34,155 nucleotides of DNA. It comes from Clostridiales bacterium. GTDB taxonomy: Bacteria > Bacillota > Clostridia > Lachnospirales > Lachnospiraceae. The position numbers were made by a program, and so were the translations under genes. Where the stretch lies: NCBI GenBank assembly GCA_029006795.1, contig JAQXGQ010000012.1:1-34155 (forward strand), read 5' to 3'. Below are positions 18,240 through 28,414 of the stretch, one piece after another (the first letter of the stretch is position 1; every line of letters starts with the position of its first letter). The notes beneath the pieces were generated by a model. That model was not told the origin of the DNA. It searched no databases and worked only from the letters and a program-made list of their open reading frames with translations.

Positions 18240-18284
18240 ATTTGTGAGACTGAAATGTGAGAAAAGTACGGAGAAGAAAAAGCA

Positions 18285-20252
18285 ATGTTGAATGAAATCA
18301 GTTCTTTTATGAATTTGTTTACGGCATTTATCTGTTTTTTTTGTTGTGAGCGGTATGTATTTTTAGAAAAAGGATTAGAGAGCGGAAAACAATGGGTGTA
18401 TTATGCGTTCAGTGCACTTTTGGTTTTTGGTTCTAACAAAACGATGGGGGAGAATGTGGCATTCTTCTTTTTATTTCTGGCAGGAGGATTAAATATCAGT
18501 TTGGCGCGGGAGGAAAACCGTCTGACGGGTTTTTTTCTGGTGTTTCCGATTGCAGGAATTATTAATGGTCTTGTAGTCCCGATTTTAATATTGCCGAGAG
18601 GTCTTGTTATGCTTTCGGAAAGCACACAGGCAGTTTATAGTATTATTGTGTATGGACTTGTCACACTGGCGCTGTTATTATTTTGGGTTAAGGGCAGAAA
18701 ATGGCGTAAGTGGTTTTATACGGAAATCATTGACAGGGATCTGCAGAAGTGGGAAAAGTGGATGCTTTGTGTTGTCGGTATTCTGATGCTGCTTTATACA
18801 AATATGCTTATGTATAACAGACCAGGTGAAGGCATGGCGGGCTTGGGAGAGGATAAGATTATAAGGCAGTTCTCAACGAGTATGTTTCAGATGGGGGTCG
18901 TTGTATTCATCTTAGATATTACAATTATCGTCTTAATTATGCAGGGAAATCAGCGTGCTTATTATTATGAGCGTGTTTTAGATATGCAGAAGGTGGAACT
19001 GGAGAAGGAAAAGGCAGAGGCTGCCAATGAGGCAAAGTCTGCGTTTTTATCTAATATGTCCCACGAGATACGGACACCCATGAATGCGATTGTAGGGATG
19101 ACCGATATTCTATTAAGAGAAGAACAGCCGAAAGAGACGAGAGAGTATCTGAATAATATCAAGAATTCCGGGGATGCCCTGCTTACCATCATCAATGACA
19201 TTTTGGATTTTTCTAAAATAGAAGCCGGAAAGTTGGAGATTATAGAAGAAGAATATGAGCCAATGTCCATGTTCCATGATTTGTCCATGGTTTTTTTGAA
19301 CCGGATTGGGGAGAAAAAGGTAGAACTTTTATATGATATTGACAAGAATATGCCGGGAAAACTGTTCGGAGATGGACAAAGGTTGCGGCAGATTATTATC
19401 AATCTTATGAACAATGCCATTAAATTTACAGAAAGTGGGTATGTAAGACTTTCTGTAAAAGTAGGGGCAGTAGATGGAGAAAAAGTGGAACTGACTTTTG
19501 AGATTGAAGATACCGGACAGGGAATTAAAGAAGAGGATATGAAGAAATTATTTGGTTCTTTTTCCCAGGTAGATACCAAAAAAAATCATCAGAAAGAAGG
19601 AACCGGGCTAGGACTTGCCATCTCAAAGCAGCTTGTGGAACTGATGAATGGAACTATTGGTGTGAAAAGTACTTATGGAGAGGGGAGTACCTTCTATTTT
19701 ACTGTGCCGCAGAAAATCGTGGATGAGAGACCTGCGGCAAGAATAAAAGTAAAGAGAGAGGAGCAGGGCACGGTTGGTGTTAAAATTGCAAATGAGGCAG
19801 TGAAAAGACAGCTGGTGAAGCTAGCGGAGAATTATGAGGTGGAATGCGTTGATTTTGCAGAAATGCCGGAAAAAAAGGTGGATTTTCTGATTGTTGATGA
19901 TAGAAAATCTGTTACGGAGGAAGCGAAAAAAGATTTAGAAGAAAAAAATGGTGTATTGTGTATGCTGCAGAATCCAATGATGGAACATTCGACGGACAAG
20001 AATGTGGTTATTTTGAATAAGCCGGTGTATAGTTTAAATTTCTGTCAGCTTTTAAATCACGAGGAGATGGTATTTACAAGCGTGGCTGAGGAGGAACTGC
20101 ATTTCACGGCACCGGAGGCAAAAATCCTTGTGGTTGATGATAATGAAATGAACCTGAAAGTTGCAAGAGGACTGTTAGAGCCGTTTCACATGCAGATAGA
20201 TACAGCGGTAAATGGAAAAGAGGCGGTAGAGATGGTACAGGAAAAACAATAA
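18285..20252 (+). pseudogene. 5' part of hybrid sensor histidine kinase (multi-TM, HisKA, HATPase, degenerate REC, truncated REC), interrupted by in-frame TAA
   Basis: SHEIRTPMNAIVGM H-box, DTGQGIKEEDM and GTGLGLAIS G-boxes, AKILVVDDNEMN; the same frame continues after TAA 20250-20252 with the remainder of the REC domain. Confidence 0.8.
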
Positions 20253-22178
20253 CATATTGTTTTTATTGATCATATTATGCCTGTCATGGATGGAATTGAG
20301 GCGACAAAAGCAATTCGGGCGTTAGAAAATGAGGTTTATCAAAAATTGCCAATCGTAGCATTGTCAGCAAATGCGACGGCAGAGGCGAGGGAAATGTTCA
20401 TAGAGGAAGGTCTGAATGATTTTGTTGCAAAGCCTATTAAAGCAAAATATATCAGTAAATGTATTTTAAAATGGCTGCCGGAAGAATTGGTGACTATGAC
20501 GGATACAGAAAAAGAAGGTGACAGGACAGGGGATGATGCCGCTGCAGATATACCGGTGATTGAGGGATTAGATGTTGTAGAAGGAATCAAAAACTGTGGC
20601 TCAAAGAAATTGTTTTTTGAGTTGCTGGGAGATTTTTATAAACTGATTGAGCCTAAGAGCATTAAGTTAGAGAAATGTCTTGCAGATGGTATGCTTCGTG
20701 ACTATACGATAGAAGTACATGCCCTAAAAAATACGGCAAGAATGATTGGCGCAATGGAACTGTCGGAACTGTTTTACCAGATGGAACAACTTGGAAATGC
20801 CGGGGAGCAGGAACAGATTGTGCAGCGTACACCGGAGGTATTAGAATTATATAGAAGTTACAAGACAGTTTTGGCGGAATATGGAAAAACAGAAGGAAAA
20901 GAAGTAGTATCCCGGGAAGAGATGCGAAGTACTTTAATGCGTTTGCATGATGCGATGAGCAATTTTGATTTAGACGAAGCAGACAATGCAATGAAGGTGT
21001 TAGAAACCTATGCGTTCCCGGAGGATATGCAGGAGATGGAAGAACAGCTCAGTGCATATGTAGCGGATGTTGCTATGGAAGATGTCATTCAGATGACGGA
21101 GACCATGTGCGAGAAATTAGCGACAGAGGAGGCTAAGCAGGATAAGGACAAGAATAAGAAAGGTGCTTGTATCATTCTTGTGGATGATGATGAAATAAAT
21201 TCCAAAGCGGTTACAGCCATGCTTCAGGAGGAATACCGGGTGCTTTCTGCAAAATCGGGAAGAGAGGCATTTTCTTTATTAGAGGAGCAGCCTGTGGATT
21301 TGATTTTGTTAGATGTGCATATGCCGGAAATGGACGGACATGATGTGATTCGCACATTGAAAGAAAATTCGGATTATGCGGAGATACCGGTGATTTTTCT
21401 GACTTCTGATGAGGATGAAAAAACAGAGATACAGGGCTTTAGTGAGGGTGCTATCGACTTCTTAAGAAAGCCTTTTAGGAAGAACATTGCGATTCAGAGA
21501 ATCCGCAGAATTCTTGAGCTTTCCTATCTCCAGAAGAACTTAAAGCAGGAGGTGGAAAAGCAGACTGTCGTGGCGGAAAACCGCAGGCAGAGTGTGGAAC
21601 GGATGTCCTTACAGATGGTACGGGCATTAGCAAACACCATTGATGCAAAGGATTCTTACACAAACGGTCATTCCACAAGAGTGGCAAAATATGCAGTGAT
21701 GCTTGCGGAACGGATGGGATACACAGGGGAAAAACTTGAGAGACTTCAATATGCGGCAATGCTGCATGATATTGGAAAAATAGGCATTCCCAATGAAATC
21801 ATTAATAAGACGTCAAGACTGACGGATGAGGAGTATGAGGTGATTAAAACCCATCCGGCAATCGGTGGAAATATTTTGAATGAAATCACGGAAATACCGG
21901 ATATTTCCATTGGTGCGAGATGGCACCACGAGCGTTATGATGGAAAGGGTTATCCGGATCAGCTAAAAGGAAATGAAATTCCTGAGATAGCAAGAATCAT
22001 TGGAGTTGCCGATTCTTATGATGCCATGACGTCGAATCGAAGTTATAGGGATGTGCTCCCACAGGAGGTAGTTCGCGGTGAACTTGAAAAAGGAAAGGAA
22101 ACGCAGTTTGATCCACAAATAGCGGAGATTATGCTTAAACTTATGGAAGAGGATACAAAATATCAGATGCACGAGTAA
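20253..22178 (+). pseudogene. 3' part of the same interrupted gene: rest of REC, Hpt, REC, HD-GYP phosphodiesterase
   Basis: HIVFIDHIMPVMDGIEATKAI (REC), HALKNTARMIGA (Hpt), DLILLDVHMPEMDG (REC), MLHDIGKIGIP and HHERYDGKGYP (HD-GYP). The ORF track starts it at ATG 20277. May still be translated, hence the pseudogene label is tentative. Confidence 0.75.
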
Positions 22179-22252
22179 AAAATATAAAAGAGTGTGCGCA
22201 GAATGTCGTTAGAAATTTTTATGATTTCAGACAGCGCAGAAAAGAGGAAAAG

Positions 22253-23407
22253 ATGAAACGAGTATTTTTAATTGTATTAGACAGTGTAGGTATCGGAGAA
22301 ATGCCGGATGCGGCAGATTATGGGGATGCAGGGAGCAACACAATTTTAGCGGCTTCCAAAAGCCCGTATTTTTCCATGCCCAATATGAGGAAATTGGGAT
22401 TCTTTAATATTGATGGCGTAAATATCGGAGAGAAAGAGGAAAATCCTACCGGGGCTGTGGCGCGGATGACGGAAGTCTCTAAGGGAAAAGATACCACTAT
22501 TGGTCACTGGGAGATTGCGGGAGTGATTTCTAATAGTCCGCTTCCTACTTATCCGAATGGCTTCCCGGAGGAAATATTAAAAGAGTTTTGTAAAAAGACC
22601 GGCAGAGGCGTATTATGCAATAAACCTTACTCCGGTACGGATGTCATCCGGGACTATGGCGAGGAACACATGAAAACTGGAGATTTGATTGTCTATACTT
22701 CCGCAGATTCCGTGTTTCAGATTGCGGCACATGAAGAAATTGTTCCGGTGGAAACCTTATATGAATATTGCCGCATAGCAAGGGAAATACTACAGGGGGA
22801 ACATGGAGTAGGACGTGTGATTGCAAGACCTTTTATCGGGGAACCGGGCAATTTCACCAGAACCACAAGACGCCATGATTTTTCTCTGAAGCCACCGAAA
22901 ACGACCATGTTAGACCAGCTTTCCGATAATGGCTTTGATGTGCTTTCTGTGGGAAAAATCATTGATATTTTTGCAGAAAAGGGAATTACCGAATATGTCC
23001 GTACCACCGGAAACGAGGATGGTATCAACAAGACCTTAGAATATATGAAGAAAGATTTTAATGGGCTTTGTTTTACCAATCTGGTGGATTATGATATGCT
23101 CTACGGACACCGCAATGATGTGGAGGGATATGCGAAAGCGCTGACCTATTTTGACGAGCGTCTGCCGGAACTGTTAGCAGGACTTAAGGAAGAAGATATT
23201 CTTATGATTACCGCAGACCACGGATGCGATCCGAGTACACCTTCCACAGACCATTCTAGGGAATACACGCCCCTTGTGATTTACGGAAAACCGGTGCAGG
23301 CAGGGGTAAATCACGGAACGAGAGAGAGCTTTGCCGATATCGCAGCCACCATCCTTACCTATTTTGGTATAAAACCGGAATGTGCAGGCACATCTATTGA
23401 TATTTAA
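22253..23407 (+). CDS. deoB: Phosphopentomutase
   Basis: MKRVFLIVLDSVGIGEMPDAADYGDAGSNT, TIGHWEIAGV, ITADHGCDPSTPSTDHSREYTPL. Confidence 0.96.
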   Translation: MKRVFLIVLDSVGIGEMPDAADYGDAGSNTILAASKSPYFSMPNMRKLGFFNIDGVNIGEKEENPTGAVARMTEVSKGKDTTIGHWEIAGVISNSPLPTYPNGFPEEILKEFCKKTGRGVLCNKPYSGTDVIRDYGEEHMKTGDLIVYTSADSVFQIAAHEEIVPVETLYEYCRIAREILQGEHGVGRVIARPFIGEPGNFTRTTRRHDFSLKPPKTTMLDQLSDNGFDVLSVGKIIDIFAEKGITEYVRTTGNEDGINKTLEYMKKDFNGLCFTNLVDYDMLYGHRNDVEGYAKALTYFDERLPELLAGLKEEDILMITADHGCDPSTPSTDHSREYTPLVIYGKPVQAGVNHGTRESFADIAATILTYFGIKPECAGTSIDI

Positions 23408-23411
23408 TATT

Positions 23412-23440
23412 TTGCTTTTTCCGGAGAAATGTGTTATAGT
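23412..23440 (+). promoter_or_regulatory. Sigma-A-type promoter TTGCTT-N17-TATAGT for prfC
   Basis: ttgctt 23412-23417, tatagt 23435-23440. Confidence 0.6.
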
Positions 23441-23454
23441 GCCAAAGATAGATT

Positions 23455-25068
23455 ATGGATTTGGAGGATAAATTCGTTTTGGCTGATTTGAGAAAAGAGA
23501 TAGAGAAGAGACGTACTTTTGCGATTATTTCCCACCCGGATGCAGGTAAAACCACGTTGACGGAAAAATTTCTGTTATACGGAGGTGCCATTAATCTTGC
23601 CGGTTCTGTAAAGGGAAAGGCGACGGCGCGTCATGCCGTTTCCGACTGGATGGAAATAGAGAAGGAGAGAGGTATTTCCGTTACCTCCTCCGTGCTGCAG
23701 TTTAATTATGGTGGATATTGTATCAATATTCTGGACACACCGGGACACCAGGATTTCTCCGAGGATACCTACCGTACCCTGATGGCGGCGGATTCTGCGG
23801 TCATGGTCATTGACGGTTCGAAAGGTGTGGAGGCGCAGACAAGAAAATTGTTTAAGGTCTGTGTGATGCGCCATATTCCGATTTTTACTTTTATCAATAA
23901 AATGGACAGGGATGCTAACGATACTTTTGATTTGTTAGACGAGATTGAAAAGGAGTTAGGGATTGCAACCTGTCCGATTAACTGGCCAATTGGTTCAGGA
24001 AAGGGATTTAAGGGTGTTTATGACCGTAATACCAGAGAAGTTATGACGTTTTCTGATACCTTAAAGGGAACGAAAGAGGGAACAGAACGCCATATTTCCA
24101 TTGATGACCCGGCATTATTAGAGGAAATTGGTCAGGAGGCAATGGATAAGCTGTTAGAGGAAATTGAGCTGCTTGACGGGGCAAGTGCAGAATTTGATCA
24201 GGAAATGGTTACAAAAGGAGAACTTTCACCGGTATTTTTCGGTTCTGCATTGACAAACTTCGGTGTGGAGACTTTTTTACAGCATTTCCTTAAGATGACC
24301 TACTCCCCATTGCCACGTAAGGCGGATATCGGAGAAATTGATCCTTTTGGAGAAAATTTCTCTGCCTTTGTATTTAAGATTCAGGCAAATATGAATAAGG
24401 CACATCGTGACCGTATCGCCTTTATGCGTATCTGCTCCGGTAAATTTGAAGCGGGCATGGAGGTTACACATGTGCAGGGAGGCAATAAAAAAATCAAGCT
24501 GTCCCAGCCTCAGCAGATGATGGCACAGGAGCGTCATATTGTAGAGGAAGCCTATGCCGGAGATATCATCGGTGTTTTTGACCCGGGTATCTTTTCCATC
24601 GGTGATACTATAACCACAGCGAAGCCTTTCCGTTTTGAGGGTATACCGACTTTTGCACCGGAGCATTTTGCAAGAGTGCGCCAGGTAGACACCATGAAAC
24701 GAAAACAGTTTATGAAGGGAATTGAACAGATTGCCCAGGAAGGTGCAATACAGATATTCCAGGAGTATAACATGGGTATGGAGGAAGTCATTGTAGGAGT
24801 GGTAGGTGTCTTACAGTTTGATGTACTAAAATACCGCCTGGAAAATGAATATAATGTGGAAATCCGTATGGATAATCTGCCATACGAGCATATCCGCTGG
24901 ATAGAAAATGAAGAGATTGATATGGACAGGTTAGTGGGAACTTCCGATATGAAGAAGATTCAGGATTTAAAGGGAAGACCACTGCTACTGTTTGTCAACG
25001 CATGGAGTGTCGGAATGGTATTAGACCGAAACGAAGGTCTGGTACTATCCGAATTTGGACGAGAATAG
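23455..25068 (+). CDS. prfC: Peptide chain release factor 3 (start may be TTG 23479)
   Basis: KRRTFAIISHPDAGKTTLTEKFLLYGGAINLAGSVKGK, LDTPGHQDFSEDTYRTL, NKMDRDANDTFDLLDEIE. Confidence 0.95.
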   Translation: MDLEDKFVLADLRKEIEKRRTFAIISHPDAGKTTLTEKFLLYGGAINLAGSVKGKATARHAVSDWMEIEKERGISVTSSVLQFNYGGYCINILDTPGHQDFSEDTYRTLMAADSAVMVIDGSKGVEAQTRKLFKVCVMRHIPIFTFINKMDRDANDTFDLLDEIEKELGIATCPINWPIGSGKGFKGVYDRNTREVMTFSDTLKGTKEGTERHISIDDPALLEEIGQEAMDKLLEEIELLDGASAEFDQEMVTKGELSPVFFGSALTNFGVETFLQHFLKMTYSPLPRKADIGEIDPFGENFSAFVFKIQANMNKAHRDRIAFMRICSGKFEAGMEVTHVQGGNKKIKLSQPQQMMAQERHIVEEAYAGDIIGVFDPGIFSIGDTITTAKPFRFEGIPTFAPEHFARVRQVDTMKRKQFMKGIEQIAQEGAIQIFQEYNMGMEEVIVGVVGVLQFDVLKYRLENEYNVEIRMDNLPYEHIRWIENEEIDMDRLVGTSDMKKIQDLKGRPLLLFVNAWSVGMVLDRNEGLVLSEFGRE

Positions 25069-25090
25069 GGACGAGAGTAAGTGAGCGGAG

Positions 25091-25126
25091 TAGACAAGAA
25101 AAACTGCTTGCAGTTTTTCTTGTCTA
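25091..25126. repeat. Perfect 17-bp palindrome in the prfC-trx intergenic region, flanked by ggacgag repeats
   Basis: tagacaagaaaaactgc-tt-gcagtttttcttgtcta. Confidence 0.85.
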
Positions 25127-25200
25127 TTGCGCGAACGTGAGGACATGAGCATGGAGCGAAGCGGAATGCGAATGGACGAGCAGGAAAAAGGAGGAACAAA

Positions 25201-25527
25201 ATGGCAGTTGTTACAATTACGAACGATAATTTTGAAGAAGAAGTATTAGCCTGCAAGATTCCAGTAGTACTGGATTTCTGGGCAGAGTGGTGTGGACCAT
25301 GCCAGATGCAGGGCCCGATTATTGATGAACTTTCCGAAGAATTAGAAGGAAAGGTAAAATTTGGAAAAGTAAATGTCGATGAGGAAGCGGCATTGGCATT
25401 AAAATATCAGGTTATGAGCATTCCGACACTGGTTGTTATGCATTATGGATTGTTCAAAAACAAGTCCATCGGACTGCAGCAGAAAGAAAACATTCTGGAA
25501 ATGATAAAAGAGTGTGAAGAAGCCTAG
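25201..25527 (+). CDS. trx: Thioredoxin
   Basis: [48 protein letters not shown] aaaggagg. Confidence 0.94.
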   Translation: MAVVTITNDNFEEEVLACKIPVVLDFWAEWCGPCQMQGPIIDELSEELEGKVKFGKVNVDEEAALALKYQVMSIPTLVVMHYGLFKNKSIGLQQKENILEMIKECEEA

Positions 25528-25895
25528 TTCCGGTGTCTTTCATAGGCGGATTTTTCCGCCCGCATTTCAAGCAGCAGACGCATTACATTCCACTGTCTGT
25601 TGGTGGGGGTTAAAATCGCCTTGTAGTCTACCGGTATCTGACTTTTTCGAAGGGAAAGCAATAATTTATCCATACGCTTTTCCGTAAAATCACAAAGCAA
25701 TAACAGATTTTCCTCTGGTATATCTCCGGTGAAAGGGGCTGCCAGAGGATTTTTTTTGTCGGAAACTAAAGCATCAAGGGTCTGCATATAATCTATGGTT
25801 CCCACTACTTCTAAATGAATTTTTAAAGTGGCGGTAAGTTGTCTTAATTTGAATAAATCTGTTTCATTAAAATGAAAAGCCAATAATTTTTCCAT
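25524..25895 (-). CDS. DUF3783-like small protein
   Basis: [26 protein letters not shown]...[24 protein letters not shown] at 25895 preferred to 25907. Confidence 0.7.
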   Translation of the reverse strand: MEKLLAFHFNETDLFKLRQLTATLKIHLEVVGTIDYMQTLDALVSDKKNPLAAPFTGDIPEENLLLLCDFTEKRMDKLLLSLRKSQIPVDYKAILTPTNRQWNVMRLLLEMRAEKSAYERHRN

Positions 25896-26345
25896 AAATA
25901 TCCTCACTGATTATGATAGAAATAAATATCTGCAAGAATGCAAATTTTAAAATATGCAACAGTAAGAGTTTAGCATATATAGATTAGAATTGCCAATAGG
26001 ATGGAAAGTATTTTAAAAACAAAAAAAATGGCAAATGATAGTTTCTGCTTGCGTTTGTCAAAAAAGTATGCTACACTCGTAAACAGAAATATATCAGAGA
26101 CGGAAAACAGGATGTTTTTTGTCATATTAAAATGGAGCAGTAGAATATTGCACCATTATCAGAAGTGGTCTCCGGTTATCCAATAATCGGTCTTATGGCA
26201 TTTTCTGCCACAGTTTTCAAGAGAGAATGTTTTTTAGAAGTCATTGCAGAGCAGTTAGCGGAAAGTTTATCAAAATTTTTCCGGCGGAAAAAAAAGAAGG
26301 GAGGTGTCCCATTTATTGAACACATAGTAAGTTAGAATTTAGATG

Positions 26346-26374
26346 TTGACATTTAGAGCGATTTATAATACTAT
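26346..26374 (+). promoter_or_regulatory. Sigma-A-type promoter TTGACA-N17-TACTAT for recA
   Basis: ttgaca 26346-26351, tactat 26369-26374. Confidence 0.6.
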
Positions 26375-26387
26375 TAAAAAAGAAAAA

Positions 26388-26401
26388 CGAACATAAGTTC
26401 G
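26388..26401. promoter_or_regulatory. LexA/SOS operator cgaacataagttcg
   Basis: Perfect palindrome matching the Firmicute GAACNNNNGTTC SOS box, just 5' of recA. Confidence 0.88.
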
Positions 26402-26415
26402 CACGGAGGGAAATA

Positions 26416-27570
26416 ATGGCAAGAGAAGACAAATATAAAGAAATAAATGCAGTAAAGAGTGACAAGATGAAGGCATTAGATGCCGCTATATCACAGATTG
26501 AAAAACAGTATGGTAAAGGCTCCATAATGAAATTGGGAGACAATACCACGCACATGAATGTGGAGACTGTTCCAACTGGTTCATTAAGCCTTGATTTAGC
26601 ATTAGGGCTTGGTGGACTTCCAAAGGGAAGAATTATTGAAGTGTACGGTCCAGAATCCAGTGGTAAGACAACAGTTGCCTTACATTGTGTGGCAGAGGTA
26701 CAGAAGAGAGGCGGTATTGCAGGTTTTATTGATGCAGAGCATGCGCTTGATCCTGTTTATGCGAAAAATATTGGTGTTGATATTGATAACCTTTATATTT
26801 CACAACCGGACTGCGGCGAGCAGGCATTAGAGATTACAGAGACTATGGTGCGTTCTGGAGCTGTGGATATTGTGATTGTGGACTCTGTAGCTGCGTTGGT
26901 TCCGAAAGCAGAAATTGACGGTGATATGGGAGATTCTCATGTGGGTTTACAGGCTCGTCTGATGAGTCAGGCATTACGAAAACTGACGGCAATTATCAGC
27001 AAATCCAACTGTATTGTATTGTTTATTAATCAGTTGCGTGAAAAAGTTGGAGTTATGTTCGGTAATCCAGAGACTACCACCGGTGGACGTGCGTTGAAGT
27101 TTTATTCTTCTGTTCGTATGGATGTCAGAAGAATCGAGGCTTTGAAACAAGGGGGAGAGGTAGTTGGTAATCGTACCAGAGTAAAGATTGTAAAAAATAA
27201 AGTAGCTCCACCATTCCGTGAGGCAGAGTTTGATATTATGTTTGGTCAGGGGATTTCAAGAGAGGGAGATATTTTGGATTTAGCGGCAGATAATGGTATT
27301 GTGAATAAGTCCGGTGCATGGTATGCCTACAATGGGGAAAAGATTGGACAGGGTAGAGAAAATGCCAAGATTTATTTAAAAGAGAATCCCCTGGTATGTG
27401 AGGAGATAGAGGCAAAGGTAAGAGAACTTTTCCAGACAGAGAATACTGCAGAGAAAGAAGAACAGGAAAAGGAAGAAAAGGTATCAGCAAAAAGCATCAA
27501 AACTGTGATTGATGAAAAAGCAGCGGCAGCAAAGAATACAGTAGCAGAAACGGTTGATGCAGAGGAGTAA
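26416..27570 (+). CDS. recA: Recombinase A
   Basis: [62 protein letters not shown]. Confidence 0.98.
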   Translation: MAREDKYKEINAVKSDKMKALDAAISQIEKQYGKGSIMKLGDNTTHMNVETVPTGSLSLDLALGLGGLPKGRIIEVYGPESSGKTTVALHCVAEVQKRGGIAGFIDAEHALDPVYAKNIGVDIDNLYISQPDCGEQALEITETMVRSGAVDIVIVDSVAALVPKAEIDGDMGDSHVGLQARLMSQALRKLTAIISKSNCIVLFINQLREKVGVMFGNPETTTGGRALKFYSSVRMDVRRIEALKQGGEVVGNRTRVKIVKNKVAPPFREAEFDIMFGQGISREGDILDLAADNGIVNKSGAWYAYNGEKIGQGRENAKIYLKENPLVCEEIEAKVRELFQTENTAEKEEQEKEEKVSAKSIKTVIDEKAAAAKNTVAETVDAEE

Positions 27571-27574
27571 TCTC

Positions 27575-28201
27575 ATGGAGGAGTTGCAGATTATTGCCAT
27601 TACACCCCAGGAGAAGGGAAAAAGTCTAGTCCAGTTTGATGATGGAAGCAGGGTGTTTCTCTATAAAGGCGAGATTCGGAAACTTTCTTTGCGGGAGGGG
27701 GAATATATATCCAAGTCCTTTTATGAGCAGATTTTGAAAGATATTGTGGGAATAAGAGCCAAAAAAAGAGCAATGCACCTGTTAGAACGGATGGACAGAA
27801 CAGAGAGCCAATTGACGGAAAAACTTCGTCAGAACGGGTATCCGGACAGGTGCATTGAAGAAGCCATTGATTATGTCAAAACTTATCATTATATTGATGA
27901 CGCAAGGTATGCACAGAATTATGTACGCTTTCATCAGCAGAAGAAAAGCAGACAGCGTTTGAAGATGGATTTGTATGCAAAGGGAATTGATCGGAATACG
28001 ATAGAAAATGTATTAGAAGAAACGTTCTGTTCTGATGAACAGGAGAAAATTCGCCAACTGTTAGAAAAACGCCATTTCTGCTATGGAGACAGTGACAGAA
28101 AGGAACAGCAGAAAACGTATCAGTTTCTTATGCGAAGAGGATTTAAAAGCAGTGACATTCTGTATGTAATGAAAGCGGGAAATTGGCAGGATAAGTACTG
28201 A
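27575..28201 (+). CDS. recX: Regulatory protein RecX
   Basis: Directly downstream of recA; AMHLLERMDRTESQLTEKLRQNGYPDRCIEEAIDYVKTYHYIDDARYAQNYVR. Confidence 0.93.
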   Translation: MEELQIIAITPQEKGKSLVQFDDGSRVFLYKGEIRKLSLREGEYISKSFYEQILKDIVGIRAKKRAMHLLERMDRTESQLTEKLRQNGYPDRCIEEAIDYVKTYHYIDDARYAQNYVRFHQQKKSRQRLKMDLYAKGIDRNTIENVLEETFCSDEQEKIRQLLEKRHFCYGDSDRKEQQKTYQFLMRRGFKSSDILYVMKAGNWQDKY

Positions 28202-28303
28202 AAACAGCGGAATTTCGGAGAGGAAGAAGATAACTTTTTGCACAATATGTTGTTTTTTTAAAAAAGAAAAATACAATATTAGGCATATTGTACAGTTATC
28301 CAC

Positions 28304-28332
28304 TTGACATAACTATCAAAATAGCATAAAAT
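28304..28332 (+). promoter_or_regulatory. Sigma-A-type promoter TTGACA-N17-TAAAAT for rny
   Basis: ttgaca 28304-28309, taaaat 28327-28332. Confidence 0.7.
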
Positions 28333-28414
28333 TTATATGTTGTAATTTATGACAGATAACGGACAGTGTTTTTATGTTATATGTACAATGAAAATTTTAT
28401 AAGGAGGTGTCCCT

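Noticed and set aside
18965-19579. 204-aa minus-strand ORF inside the hybrid kinase gene
   Set aside because: Fully antisense to well-supported HisKA/HATPase coding sequence; Ser/Phe/Leu-rich shadow composition; no SD or domain recognised.
24277-24666. Minus-strand ORFs (129 aa and others) inside prfC, recA, argS, deoB and rny
   Set aside because: All antisense to strongly conserved genes, no SD or motif; expected by-product of codon usage.
26364-26369. TATAAT as the recA -10 paired with TTGACA at 26346
   Set aside because: Spacer would be only 12 nt; TACTAT at 26369-26374 gives the proper 17-nt spacer.
28240-28295. Hairpin-like acaatatg / catattgt repeats downstream of recX as a terminator
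   Set aside because: Short AT-rich stem, long loop, no clean U-tract; not convincing above background in AT-rich DNA.
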